Shown here piece by piece: positions 24,348-33,129 of a DNA stretch of 64,000 bases. Source of the stretch: Burkholderiales bacterium (GTDB lineage Bacteria; Pseudomonadota; Gammaproteobacteria; Burkholderiales; WYBJ01); NCBI GenBank assembly GCA_020848435.1, contig JADLAC010000054.1:25588-89587 (forward strand), read 5' to 3'. Numbering within the stretch: the stretch's first letter is position 1; each line of letters opens with the position of its first letter. The translations under genes and the position numbers were made by a program. The notes beneath the pieces were generated by a model. The model was not told the DNA's origin. It saw nothing but the letters and a program-made list of their open reading frames with translations, and searched no databases.

Positions 24348-25960
24348 TCGCGCCGCGCGGCGTAGGCCACCTGCGTGCGACCGGAAGCCGTGTGTTTCAC
24401 CTTGGCGTTTGCTTTCGCCGCCGTCTTCACCGAGCTTGTACCCGCCGGTTTGGCGGAGGAGGCGCGCTGCGCCGCGGCCGGCGCGTTGCTCGCAAGCGTC
24501 TCCGCGATCGCGAGGGTTTGACCGATCAGAAGCTTGCCATTGCGAATGCCGTTACGGCTCGCGAGCTCGGACATGCTCACGCGGTAGCGTTGCGCGATCG
24601 CGGCGAGCGTCTCTCCCGCCTTGACCACGTGTTTCGAAACGGCGGCGTTGATGATTCGCTCGGCGATCGCGGGCGGCGTGAAACCCGCCGCTGCCGGATC
24701 TCCGCCCGCGCCATCGTCGCTGTTGGGCACGAGGATGGTGAGCCCGCTCAAGCTGCGCAGCCGGGCGGGGATGCTGTTGATCTCCTTCAGCTTGGCGAGC
24801 GCGATGCCGAAACGCTGCGCGATACGCTCCAGGCGATCGTCCTTGTTAAGGGTATAGGACTGCCAGGAGGTCAGCGCCTTGCCGTGCGTCGCCAGGTTGG
24901 TCTGGAAGCGCTCCGCGCGATCGGCAGGCAGCAGGATCGACTGAGGGACGTCGGCGCGGATGACCGGCCGATTGTGCGAGGGGTTCAGCGCCTGAAACTC
25001 CGCCAGCGGCATCTCGGCCAGCTTGGCCGCCAGGGTCACGTCGATGTGCCTGTCGGTATTCACCACCGAGAAGTACGGCTGATTCTCGATTTCAGCGAGC
25101 GCGATCCCGAATGCTTCCGGGCGTGCGATCAGGTTCTTCACCGCCATCAGTTTCGGGATGTAGTTGCGCGTCTCCGCCGGCATGTCGAGGCTCAAGTAGT
25201 CGCCGCGCATTCCGCGTGCTTCGTTGCGCTGTATCGCTCGTCCGACCGCGCCTTCGCCCCAGTTGTAGGAGGCGAGCGCAAGCTCCCACGAGCCGAACAT
25301 CTCGTAGAGTTTTTCAAGATAATCCAGCGCGGCGCGCGTGGCGGCGAGCACGTCCCGGCGTTCGTCCTGCCACCAATTCTGCTTCAACCCGTAGGTCTTG
25401 CCCGTGGAGGGAATGAACTGCCACATGCCGGAGGCATGAGCGGTCGAATAGGCGTTCGGGTTATAGGCGCTTTCGATCATCGGCAGGAGCGCGATCTCGC
25501 CCGGCATGCCGCGCTTTTCCACTTCCTCCACGACATAGAAGAGATAGCGCTCGCTGCGCTGGATCATGCGCGCCATGTAATCCGGGCGGGTCGCGTACCA
25601 GTTCTCCCAATCCTTTACCAGCGGCGAAGGCAACTCGGCCAAGGCAAAGGAGCCACGCAGGCGTGCCCACAGGCTCTTGGCGGAAGTCGATGCCGCAGGC
25701 GCGGCGTTGAAGGGGATATCGCCGAGCAGCACATGCGCGGAACCGGGATCGTCCTGCGCCTCGTGCAGCGGTAGATGCGGCCGCGGCAAAAGGAACTGGC
25801 GCGGCGCGGGACTTGCGGGCACCAGCGTCAAGGCTCTGACGTCGACGATTTCGGTTTCAGCTACGGGTTCGTCCGTAGCCATGCCCTGGCATGGAGCATG
25901 GCTTGCGACCATGGAAACGCAGAGCGCCATTGCGGCGCGAACGGCCGTCGTACGTTGCAT
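24344..25960 (-). CDS. mltD: Membrane-bound lytic murein transglycosylase D
   Basis: Cleaves peptidoglycan glycan strands with anhydro-product formation. 538 aa. A signal peptide occupies about residues 1-28. The SLT catalytic domain lies near 150-290 with the Glu in MIESAYNPNAYS and the motifs ASGMWQFIPSTG and LALASYNWGEGAV. Two LysM repeats follow, one around LNKDDRLERIAQRFGI and one around VKAGETLAAIAQRYRVS, then an alanine/lysine-rich basic tail. No clear lipobox cysteine, so it may be exported rather than lipidated. It is divergent from the yafS-rnhA-dnaQ group. Confidence 0.94.
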
Positions 25961-26432
25961 GCCACCCCCGGTAACGATCGTGCAGCCCGATGGTAAAGAA
26001 ACAAGTCAGTCGGGTCAATGGTTTAGAATACGTATTTACAGTGCCGTCTTAGCAGTGCCGATGAGACCCCTTGTTCGTATCGAGGCGCGCTACGGAGCAG
26101 GCAGGCCATCGCGCCCGGAAAACATCTTCTTGCCCCAAGAGCGCGCCCGTGGGGCCGCGTGGCGTTCGCGCTCGCTGCCTCGGCTGATGCAGCCGGCCCG
26201 CAGCCAGCGCGCCGAGTGCGTGTAGCGTCCGCTTCAGGTCATGATAGGTGTCGGATGATCCGTCGAATGCGCGAAGTGACGGGGCAGCGCACGGCAATTC
26301 CCCGCTTCTGTTCTTCTCTCGCAATCGCGCGTAGGCTATGAGCAACGCGACCGTCTCTCCCTCGCGCAGGCCGACAGAGACCCGCACGCGTCATTTGATA
26401 TTGGTCCAGAACTTTCGCCGGAAAGCACGTCG
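25961..26432. other. Divergent intergenic region mltD / methyltransferase, no gene recognised
   Basis: This 472-base gap holds the mltD promoter on the minus strand at its left end. A plus-strand TTTAGAAT element lies near 26022-26029. In E. coli-like gene order gloB (glyoxalase II) would sit here. No THxHxDH-type metal motif was found in any frame, and the short frames present look like shadows. Confidence 0.6.
25990..26018 (-). promoter_or_regulatory. Sigma-70 promoter for mltD
   Basis: On the minus strand TTGACC (complement of 26013-26018) and TACCAT (complement of 25990-25995) are separated by exactly 17 bases. Transcription would begin near 25983, about 22 bases before the mltD ATG. Confidence 0.6.
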
Positions 26433-27194
26433 ATGTCAACCGACCATGCGAGCACCGACACCCTGGGGGCCTGGTTCACGACCGCGCTCGGCCAGTATTA
26501 TCTCGAACGCGAACGCGAGTACTACGACCGCGTGGTGGCCGATATCTTCGGCTACAACGCTCTCCAGTGCGGGCTCGCCGAGATCGACTTGTTGCGCACT
26601 TCGCGCATTCCTTCGCGGTGGCGCATCGGTAGCAACGGCGCGATCGCGCTGCGCACCGATTTCCGCGATCTTCCGCTCGCGGCGAACAGCATCGACCTCG
26701 TCGTGCTGCCGCACGTGCTCGAATTCAGCGACGACCCGCACCAGATCCTGCGCGAAGTGGTGCGGGTCCTGGTGCCCGAAGGCCAAGTCGTGATCTCGGG
26801 GTTCAACCCCTGGAGCCTGCTCGGCTGGAAGCGCTACCTGCCGGGCGCGCGTTCGCAATTGCCGTGGCGCGGGCACTTCATCAATCTGCCGCGGCTCAAG
26901 GATTGGCTGTCGCTGCTTTCCTTCGACGTCTCGGGTGGGCGCATGCACGGCTACGTGCCGCCGTTTTCGCAAGAGCGCTGGCTGCGGCGTTTCAGCTTCA
27001 TGGATGCCGCGGGCGATCGGTGGTGGCCGTTCGCGGGCGGCGTCTATTTCATGCAAGCGGTGAAGCGCGTGCGCGGTATGCGTGTGATCACCCCGTCGTG
27101 GCGCCCCGCGATTGCAACCGGCGGCAATGTCGTCGCGTTGCGCCGGGTGCGCGGGCGGGAGGTCGCTGCCAGGGAATCGAGCCGCAACGAATGA
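26433..27194 (+). CDS. SAM-dependent methyltransferase, YafS-like
   Basis: Class I methyltransferase of 253 aa. The usual glycine-rich motif I is degenerate, but the post-motif core is recognisable: [20 protein letters not shown] followed by [23 protein letters not shown], the characteristic YafS/Methyltransf_11 block. The substrate is unknown. It lies immediately upstream of rnhA and overlaps it by 4 bases (ATGA), the same neighbourhood as E. coli yafS-rnhA-dnaQ, which supports the family call more than the sequence alone. Confidence 0.85.
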   Translation: MSTDHASTDTLGAWFTTALGQYYLEREREYYDRVVADIFGYNALQCGLAEIDLLRTSRIPSRWRIGSNGAIALRTDFRDLPLAANSIDLVVLPHVLEFSDDPHQILREVVRVLVPEGQVVISGFNPWSLLGWKRYLPGARSQLPWRGHFINLPRLKDWLSLLSFDVSGGRMHGYVPPFSQERWLRRFSFMDAAGDRWWPFAGGVYFMQAVKRVRGMRVITPSWRPAIATGGNVVALRRVRGREVAARESSRNE

Positions 27195-27661
27195 GCGGCA
27201 AGGCAGTCGTCGAGGTTTTTGCCGATGGGGCGTGCAAGGGCAACCCAGGCGCGGGAGGATGGGGGGTGCTGCTGCGCTCCGGAGCGCACAGCATGGAGTT
27301 GTTCGGAGGAGAGCCGAACACGACCAACAATCGCATGGAGTTGACCGCCGTCATCCGTGCCCTCGAAGCGTTGAAGCGTCCGTCGCTCGTTCGCGTGCAT
27401 ACGGATTCCCAGTACGTCCAGAAAGGCATCAGCACCTGGATTCACGCGTGGAAAAAGCGCGGCTGGCGCACGGTGGACAAGACGCCGGTCAAGAACGCCG
27501 ATCTGTGGCGCCAGCTCGACGAGTTGGCCCAACGGCACGACGTCAAGTGGATTTGGGTGAAGGGCCACGCGGGTCATGCCGGCAACGAGCGCGCCGATGC
27601 GCTCGCGAACCTCGGCGTTGCCGCCGGCAAGCATGCCGCGCCGCCGGATATGCCGGTATGA
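27191..27661 (+). CDS. rnhA: Ribonuclease HI
   Basis: Degrades RNA in RNA-DNA hybrids. 156 aa starting from the ATG overlapping the methyltransferase stop. All catalytic residues are visible: Asp12 ([12 protein letters not shown]), Glu50 (NNRMELTA), Asp72 (VHTDSQYV), His126 (VKGHAGH) and Asp136 (NERADALA). The basic handle [12 protein letters not shown], involved in substrate binding, is present. dnaQ follows 70 bases downstream, as in many proteobacteria. Confidence 0.97.
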   Translation: MSGKAVVEVFADGACKGNPGAGGWGVLLRSGAHSMELFGGEPNTTNNRMELTAVIRALEALKRPSLVRVHTDSQYVQKGISTWIHAWKKRGWRTVDKTPVKNADLWRQLDELAQRHDVKWIWVKGHAGHAGNERADALANLGVAAGKHAAPPDMPV

Positions 27662-27731
27662 TTCCGGTTTCGATGGGCTCGCCGGCATTCGCTGGCAACC
27701 CGCGCGATAACGGAAGTCTTAGCGATCGCCC

Positions 27732-28451
27732 ATGACGCGCCAGATCGTCCTCGACACCGAGACCACCGGCTTGGAGCCGGAGCTGGGTCACCGCGTCATC
27801 GAGCTCGGCGCTGTGGAGCTGAAGAATCGGCGTCCGACCGGCAACCACTTTCATTACTACGTCAATCCGGAGCGCGCGAGCGACGAGGCGGCGCTGAGGG
27901 TCCACGGTATCTCGAACGAGTTCCTGCTCGACAAGCCCAAGTTCCACGAGATCGCGGCGCAGCTCCTCGACTATGTCTCGGGCGCCGAGCTCATCATCCA
28001 CAACGCCCCCTTCGACATCGCGTTCTTGAACTACGAGCTGGCGCGAATTGGCTTGGCGCCGATCGGCCATTGCTGCCCGGTGATTACCGATACGCTGCGC
28101 CTTGCGCGGGACCTGCATCCGGGCAAACGCAACGGCCTGGACGCCTTGTGCGACCGCTACCAGATCGACAACTCGCAGCGCACGTTGCACGGGGCGCTGC
28201 TCGATGCGCAGCTCCTCGCGGACGTCTATCTCGCGATGACGCGAGGCCAGGAGAGCCTGCTCATCGGACTCACCGAAGAACGCACGACCCTCATCGATAC
28301 CGGCATGGTCGAGCACTACACGTTGACGGTACTGGTCGCCAGCGCCGACGAGGCGGCCGCGCACGAAGCGTACTTGCAGGATTTGGATAAGGCGTGCCGC
28401 GCGCCGTGCGTGTGGAATCGGTTGGCGGTCGCGGCCGCGGCGTCCAGTTAG
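27732..28451 (+). CDS. dnaQ: DNA polymerase III epsilon subunit (3'-5' proofreading exonuclease)
   Basis: Proofreading subunit of the replicative polymerase. 239 aa. ExoI motif DTETTG (Asp8, Glu10), ExoII region IIHNAPFDIAFLNYEL and ExoIII HGALLDAQLLADVYL (His and Asp five residues apart) are all intact, so the enzyme should be active. The C-terminus contacting the alpha subunit is present. It converges with nudC, with a 4-base stop overlap. Confidence 0.95.
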   Translation: MTRQIVLDTETTGLEPELGHRVIELGAVELKNRRPTGNHFHYYVNPERASDEAALRVHGISNEFLLDKPKFHEIAAQLLDYVSGAELIIHNAPFDIAFLNYELARIGLAPIGHCCPVITDTLRLARDLHPGKRNGLDALCDRYQIDNSQRTLHGALLDAQLLADVYLAMTRGQESLLIGLTEERTTLIDTGMVEHYTLTVLVASADEAAAHEAYLQDLDKACRAPCVWNRLAVAAAASS

Positions 28452-29293
28452 CGCGATGCGCGCGCGCTTAGCAGCTCCGCGCTGACGGCATCGATCAACC
28501 AGCGCGAGATGCTGATCCGATCCGGCACGTTGGGCAAGGCATCGGGCGCGAACCAGCGTGCCTCCGCGATCTCCACGCCGTCGGGCCGGACCTCACCGCC
28601 CGCGTACTCGGCGACGAATGCGATCATCAGCGAGTTCGGGAAGGGCCACGACTGGCTGCCGAAGTAGCGAATGTTCTTCACCTGGACGCCGACTTCCTCC
28701 AGCGTTTCGCGCGCGACTGTTTGTTCGAGGCTTTCGCCGGCTTCGACGAATCCCGCCAGCGCGCTGAACCGGTTCGCCGGGAAGGCGGGCTTGCGGGCGA
28801 GCAGGATTTCCGTGCCGTTGGTGATCAAGACCATCACGGCGGGGTTGATCCGCGGGTATACCGTGAGCCGGCAGCTCGGACACGCGCGCGCCCGCTCGTC
28901 GGTGCGTATGAGCGTCGGCGTACCACAGCGCCCGCAGTATTGATGGGTGCGGTCCCATTCGAGAACCTGGGATGCCCGGCTCGCGATGGCCACGAGCGGC
29001 TCGTCGAACAGTCCGAACAATGTGCGCAGCCCGTGCCAGACCATTCCCGCTGGCGTGTCCGGCGTGGCGATTTCCGCCGAGTAGGCCGGCTCGCCGTTCA
29101 ACGTGCCGAGGTATTGAACGCGCGCCACCGCCAATCCGAGCTCGCTCAAGTGCGTGCATCGCGGCAGGCCGAGCGCATCGCCTTCGACCGCGACGAGCAT
29201 TCGCCCTTCGTGGAAGGCGAACCACAGCGCCGGGGCGCTCTCGTCGTTACGGGTCAACCCAGGAACAAAGGCGAAATTCGATTCGATGCTCAT
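28448..29293 (-). CDS. nudC: NADH pyrophosphatase / NAD-decapping Nudix hydrolase NudC
   Basis: Hydrolyses NADH and removes NAD caps from RNA. 281 aa from the ATG at 29293. A zinc ribbon is visible (CGRCGTPT ... ACPSCRLTVYPR), followed by the Nudix box GFVEAGESLEQTVARETLEE (Gly-x5-Glu-x7-Arg-Glu-x2-Glu-Glu pattern), and the NudC-specific SQSWPFPNSLM just after it. The longer upstream frame is basic, low-complexity and not conserved-looking, so the internal ATG was chosen. Divergent from the COG2403-like gene. Confidence 0.94.
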   Translation of the reverse strand: MSIESNFAFVPGLTRNDESAPALWFAFHEGRMLVAVEGDALGLPRCTHLSELGLAVARVQYLGTLNGEPAYSAEIATPDTPAGMVWHGLRTLFGLFDEPLVAIASRASQVLEWDRTHQYCGRCGTPTLIRTDERARACPSCRLTVYPRINPAVMVLITNGTEILLARKPAFPANRFSALAGFVEAGESLEQTVARETLEEVGVQVKNIRYFGSQSWPFPNSLMIAFVAEYAGGEVRPDGVEIAEARWFAPDALPNVPDRISISRWLIDAVSAELLSARASR

Positions 29294-29577
29294 CGCTTCC
29301 TCGAAGGTATCGTCCCCGAAGGGCGGCTGGCTGGCGCAGCCGCAATGGGCGTGAATTGTAGCCTGCTTTACCCGTCTTCCCTGTCGGCGGCGGGAGCGGA
29401 CGATCGCGCGCGCCGCTTGCATGGGCGACGCACGGCTGACCCGCGCGCGTCTGATGTGATGGCGGCTGCCGGCTATCGCGCGCCGCTTGCATGGCGCGCG
29501 ATTCGTCACCGCTACGACTTCTGTCGCGGTTCCGATCGGGCCGCGATCCCCTATCCAACATCGCAGACGGTGACGCC

Positions 29578-30885
29578 ATGCGCAAAGTGATCATCCTCGG
29601 CGCGGCCGGGAGGGACTTCCATAACTTCAATGTCGTCTACCGCGACAACCCCGCGTACGACGTGGTGGCGTTCACCGCCACGCAGATTCCCGGCATCGCC
29701 GATCGCACCTATCCCGCCGAGCTTGCCGGCGCGCGCTATCCACAGGGCATTCCGATCGTACCGGAGGCCGATCTTGCCGCGCTCGTGAGCGGGCGAGGGA
29801 TAAACGATGTCGTCTTCGCCTACAGCGATGCGACCCACGAGCACGTGATGCATCTCGCATCGGCGGCCTTGGCGGCCGGAGCGTCGTTCACGCTGCTCGG
29901 GCCGCGCGACACGATGCTTGCCAGTGATCTTCCGGTCGTCGCGGTGGTGGCGGCGAGAACGGGCGCGGGCAAGAGCACCATTTCGCGCTACCTGATGGCC
30001 GCGCTCAAGGCCGCAGGCCGCCAACCCGTCGCGGTTCGCCATCCTATGCCTTATGGCGCTTTGACGCCGACAGTAGAGCGCTACGAAACGCCGTCCGATG
30101 TGGCGGGCGCGGACATCAGCGTCGAAGCGATGGAGGAATATCACCAGCACGTAGCCGAGGGGTCCGTCGTCTATGCGGGCGTCGATTACGCACGTGTCCT
30201 GCATAGCGTGCAAGGTGAGGCCGACGTGATCGTGTGGGATGGCGGCAACAACGACATGCCGTTCATTCGGCCCGACGTGACGCTCACCGTGCTCGATCCC
30301 ATGCGGCCGCGGCAGGGCGCGAGCTACTTCCCCGGCGAGGCCAACGTTCGGGCCGCGGACGTTCTGGTCGTGAACAAGGTGAACGCGGCAACACGCGAGG
30401 CGGTGTCAGCCTGTATTGCGGAAGCCAGGAATCTAAACGCGCGTGCGCAGATCATCGCGATGGCTTCGGCAGCGCTGGTCGATCGCCCGGAGCTCGTTCG
30501 CGGGCGCAAGGTGCTGGTGGTGGACGACGGGCCCTCACTCACTCACGGCGGACTGCCTGATGGCGCCGCAGGGCGTGCGGCGCGCGAGCTCGGCGCGCAG
30601 CCGGTCGATCCTCGGCCGTACGCCGTAGGCAGCATTGCCCGAGCCTTTACCGACTATCCTCACATCGCAAGCGCGCTGCCGGCACTGGGATACAGCAAGC
30701 ACCAGTTGCACGAGTTGGCGCAAAGCATCGAGCGCACGCCTTGCGACGCGGTGTTGCTGGGCACGCCCGCGCCGCTGGAACGCTTGATCGACATCCGGCA
30801 ACCGATTGCGCGCGCGGTGTTCCACGCCCGCGATGTCGAGGGCAGCTCGCTCGCCTCCGCCGTACGGGAGCTGCTCGGGATGTAA
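29578..30885 (+). CDS. COG2403-type P-loop protein (cyclic 2,3-diphosphoglycerate synthetase-like)
   Basis: Conserved protein of 435 aa. The N-terminal part (1-115) looks like a Rossmann domain starting MRKVIILGAAGRDFHNFN. A P-loop follows (ARTGAGKST, residues 126-134), then WDGGNNDMPF and VVNKVN, which resemble the later nucleotide-binding motifs of small GTPases. Such proteins are annotated as GTPases or as relatives of archaeal cyclic 2,3-diphosphoglycerate synthetase; the bacterial role is not established to my knowledge. It stands alone between nudC and the PEP-CTERM genes. The ATG at 29578 is chosen because the domain starts there. Confidence 0.8.
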   Translation: MRKVIILGAAGRDFHNFNVVYRDNPAYDVVAFTATQIPGIADRTYPAELAGARYPQGIPIVPEADLAALVSGRGINDVVFAYSDATHEHVMHLASAALAAGASFTLLGPRDTMLASDLPVVAVVAARTGAGKSTISRYLMAALKAAGRQPVAVRHPMPYGALTPTVERYETPSDVAGADISVEAMEEYHQHVAEGSVVYAGVDYARVLHSVQGEADVIVWDGGNNDMPFIRPDVTLTVLDPMRPRQGASYFPGEANVRAADVLVVNKVNAATREAVSACIAEARNLNARAQIIAMASAALVDRPELVRGRKVLVVDDGPSLTHGGLPDGAAGRAARELGAQPVDPRPYAVGSIARAFTDYPHIASALPALGYSKHQLHELAQSIERTPCDAVLLGTPAPLERLIDIRQPIARAVFHARDVEGSSLASAVRELLGM

Positions 30886-31288
30886 CGCACGCGGTTTCTC
30901 ACCGCTTCTCGGCTAGCGACAAAGGCACTTTTCGCTAGGCTGAGATGCCATTGCCGCAGCGCACGCTGCGCTTGCGGTTCTCGCTGGTTCGTACGTTATG
31001 GCGCGGCCGACGTCCGCTACGCCTTTGCCGCGGGGAAGCGCCTGCCCACACCTATGACGGTGGCATAGATGTGAATCTCCTGGCGAAGCCAGCGAGTGTC
31101 GCTGCACGGTGACACTCGCGCGAGGCCGTGCACAGCAATTGCGGAATGTTCCTGGACGCTCGGGATGGGCAATCGGCGTGCCCGAGCGTCGCACTCCCTT
31201 AATCGGCGGAACGTGAACCACGTCGCAAGGTTTCGCAAAGTCGTGGTTTATTTTTTCCGCTCCACTCACGACGTGAAGGAGCCAGGAG
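30886..31288. other. Intergenic region with two perfect inverted repeats upstream of a PEP-CTERM gene
   Basis: This 403-base region has no convincing gene. It holds GCGAGTGTC (31092-31100) with GACACTCGC (31111-31119), a 9-bp stem with a 10-base loop, and GACGCTCGGG (31155-31164) with CCCGAGCGTC (31181-31190), a 10-bp stem with a 16-base spacer. Neither is followed by a T-run, so operator or RNA-structure roles are more likely than termination. Confidence 0.55.
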
Positions 31289-32059
31289 ATGAGAAAAAGA
31301 CGGACAAAACTATTGGCCGCGGGGTCTGTGCTGCTCGCTGCCGCTACCAGCCAGGCGCTCGCGGTAGATGTCGGCGGCGTCGATATTCCGCTCGGCATTA
31401 CGTTCTCCGCAGGCCAGATCTACACCAACGTTCCGGTCGTCTTCGGTGATGCACTCACCGGCTACGGGAAGATCGATTCGATCAACTCGATCGCCACCGG
31501 CGACCTTTGCGGAGGGTGTGAGCTGACCTATGTCTTCGACGGCTATACCCTGGATTCCGCGGACGCCACCGGCTTCTATTTCGACGGTGGGTCGGTTCGT
31601 GTGTACATGGGTGTCGGCGCGACCAAGGACTTCAGCACGCGCGATGCCGGCAGTTCCGTCGCCGACGACGTAGCCGAGGCCTCCAACGGCACGTTATGGT
31701 TGACCCTCAAGGGCCACGCCATCAACGCCGCCGGAAACACGTTCAGAAGCCAGGGCGAGGATGTCGGCACGCCGAGCTTTACCGGCCACGGCTTCGGTTT
31801 GCTGGATGTGGATACGGGCGCCGGTGGAGTCGCGAATGCGGTCTTCGATTCGAACGGCGTGGTTGCTGCTCATGGCGGTGGTAACGCGGATTTCATCATC
31901 GGTTCGTCGTTCAACGGATTGGCCCCGCCCTATCCGGACACGCTGGCCGGTAGCATGGATCTGACGACCACTGCCGTTCCGGAGCCCGAGACCTATGCTC
32001 TGATGTTGTCTGCTTTGGGATTGATCGGCTACGTCGTGCGCCGCCGTCGCCGCGTCTAA
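31289..32059 (+). CDS. PEP-CTERM sorting-domain protein
   Basis: Secreted protein of 256 aa expected to be processed by an exosortase. It has a signal peptide (about 1-25, basic start then hydrophobic, ending SQALA), a serine/glycine/aspartate-rich mature region without recognised domain, and a C-terminal tripartite signal: VPEPE near residue 229, a hydrophobic segment ALMLSALGLIGYVV, then RRRRRV. CGGC near residue 75 may form a disulfide. A GGAG motif precedes the ATG. A strong terminator follows. The exosortase gene xrtB is about 8 kb downstream. Confidence 0.9.
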   Translation: MRKRRTKLLAAGSVLLAAATSQALAVDVGGVDIPLGITFSAGQIYTNVPVVFGDALTGYGKIDSINSIATGDLCGGCELTYVFDGYTLDSADATGFYFDGGSVRVYMGVGATKDFSTRDAGSSVADDVAEASNGTLWLTLKGHAINAAGNTFRSQGEDVGTPSFTGHGFGLLDVDTGAGGVANAVFDSNGVVAAHGGGNADFIIGSSFNGLAPPYPDTLAGSMDLTTTAVPEPETYALMLSALGLIGYVVRRRRRV

Positions 32060-32082
32060 GCCTTCGTGAGCTACAACACTTG

Positions 32083-32105
32083 GCCCCGCTGCGGCGGGGC
32101 TTTTT
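32083..32105 (+). terminator. Rho-independent terminator after the first PEP-CTERM gene
   Basis: GCCCCGC (32083-32089) pairs with GCGGGGC (32094-32100) over a 4-base loop, followed directly by TTTTT. This is a textbook intrinsic terminator 24 bases after the stop. Confidence 0.85.
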
Positions 32106-32288
32106 CATCCTGCGCCCGATTCGGCGCGCTCCGTCGAAGAGTCAACCATCGCTCGGCAAGAAGAACCAGCCGATGAGGTAGCCCCCCAAGGCTGGCGGCG
32201 CTGGTGCAGGGCGAGCGCCCTCGGGTATCCCACGTGCGGCACGGGCATTCGCGTCCACGCGGCAAAGTCCGCCGGGATTTCGGGGGAA

Positions 32289-32519
32289 GTGGTGAACAAG
32301 CACTACCATGTCATGATGAAGAACGGCGCATGGCACTTGTATGCCGGCAATGCGCCGTCCGCGCTGGTTACCGACGCACAGCAAGCCAAGGTCGTCAAGA
32401 CTGCTCGGTCGCTGGCGCGACAGAACGGCGGCAGGGTGATCCTGCACAAGCCCGAGTCGGCGCTGACGTCCGGGACAGAAGCGCCACACGATTCCGCGAC
32501 GCCCTTGAATAGCCGATGA
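32289..32519 (+). CDS. Small DUF2188-like protein
   Basis: A 76-aa frame with two adjacent GTG start codons preceded by GGGGGA. The body NKHYHVMMKNGAWHLYAGNA ... TARSLARQNGGRVILHKPES follows the DUF2188 pattern: His-Val near the N-terminus, a Trp, then a helix ending in a glycine and a VxxHxx strand. Function of DUF2188 proteins is unknown. It sits between the terminator of the first PEP-CTERM gene and a tRNA on the other strand. Small size keeps confidence moderate. Confidence 0.65.
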   Translation: MVNKHYHVMMKNGAWHLYAGNAPSALVTDAQQAKVVKTARSLARQNGGRVILHKPESALTSGTEAPHDSATPLNSR

Positions 32520-32528
32520 GATCAAGGA

Positions 32529-32603
32529 TGGTGGGCGGTACTGGGTTCGAACCAGTGACCCCTGCCGTGTGAAGACAGTGCTCTACCGCTGAGCTAACCG
32601 CCC
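32529..32603 (-). tRNA. tRNA-Val (anticodon CAC)
   Basis: A 75-base tRNA on the minus strand. The acceptor arm GGGCGGT (complement of 32597-32603) pairs with ACCGCCC (complement of 32533-32539), followed by A and encoded CCA. The anticodon stem CTGTC/GGCAG encloses TTCACAC, giving anticodon CAC. D- and T-arms are regular. It complements the tRNA-Val(TAC) at 14457. Confidence 0.95.
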
Positions 32604-33129
32604 TGAAAAACAATGAAAATTTTAGCACTCGCGGATGTGCGGCGGCAAGCTACGCGGGGCGCGATGTGCGATCGTCACGGCAGAATGCGCGCGCCTCTTT
32701 GGCTGGGGCAGCGCGGGCTGTCGCTATCGAGCTCGCGTCGATCGTGACAGCCACTCGCCGGGCAGCGAGTTCGGTCGATTGGGCGCGCATCGATCTCCAG
32801 GATCGGCGCCGCGGCTTATGACGTTTGTGCTAATGACGAGCGCTTGATGTTCGTCTAGATTGCTCGTGACTCGGCAGCGGGGCTCAGTGTGAATCTGATA
32901 GAGAGTAGGATGGGCCGTGATACAGTTAACAGCAATTCCGGCCATCGAAGCGCAGAATTTGCGCGTAGTCGAGTCGGCTTGGCTTGTGCTCAAGGCGTGT
33001 GACAGCGATCTTCAGAGTAAGCGCCATTCGTGCACAAGCTTATGTACCAGTAGTTCGATGAGAGATTGCCGGGCTCGGCAGCGGGTGACGGTCTAGCCGA
33101 AGTAACCAGAAAAAGAGAGAGGGCAGGCG
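32604..33129. other. Intergenic region between tRNA-Val and second PEP-CTERM gene
   Basis: No gene was recognised in these 526 bases. The left end carries the tRNA promoter on the minus strand and the right end the Shine-Dalgarno of the PEP-CTERM gene. The middle part is lower in GC than the flanks. A sigma-54 (GG-N10-GC) site was looked for and not found convincingly. Confidence 0.5.
32619..32648 (-). promoter_or_regulatory. Promoter for tRNA-Val(CAC)
   Basis: Minus-strand TTGCCG (complement of 32643-32648) and TAAAAT (complement of 32619-32624), 18 bases apart. The start would fall about 9 bases before the tRNA 5' end. Confidence 0.55.

Noticed and set aside
26049..26387. 112-codon minus-strand frame in the mltD-methyltransferase gap, considered as a gloB remnant
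   Set aside because: No metal-binding THxHxDH motif or glyoxalase similarity, on either strand.
32880..33129. Sigma-54 promoter before the second PEP-CTERM gene
   Set aside because: Expected because some PEP-CTERM regulons use RpoN, but no GG-N10-GC pair with proper context was found here or before 31289.
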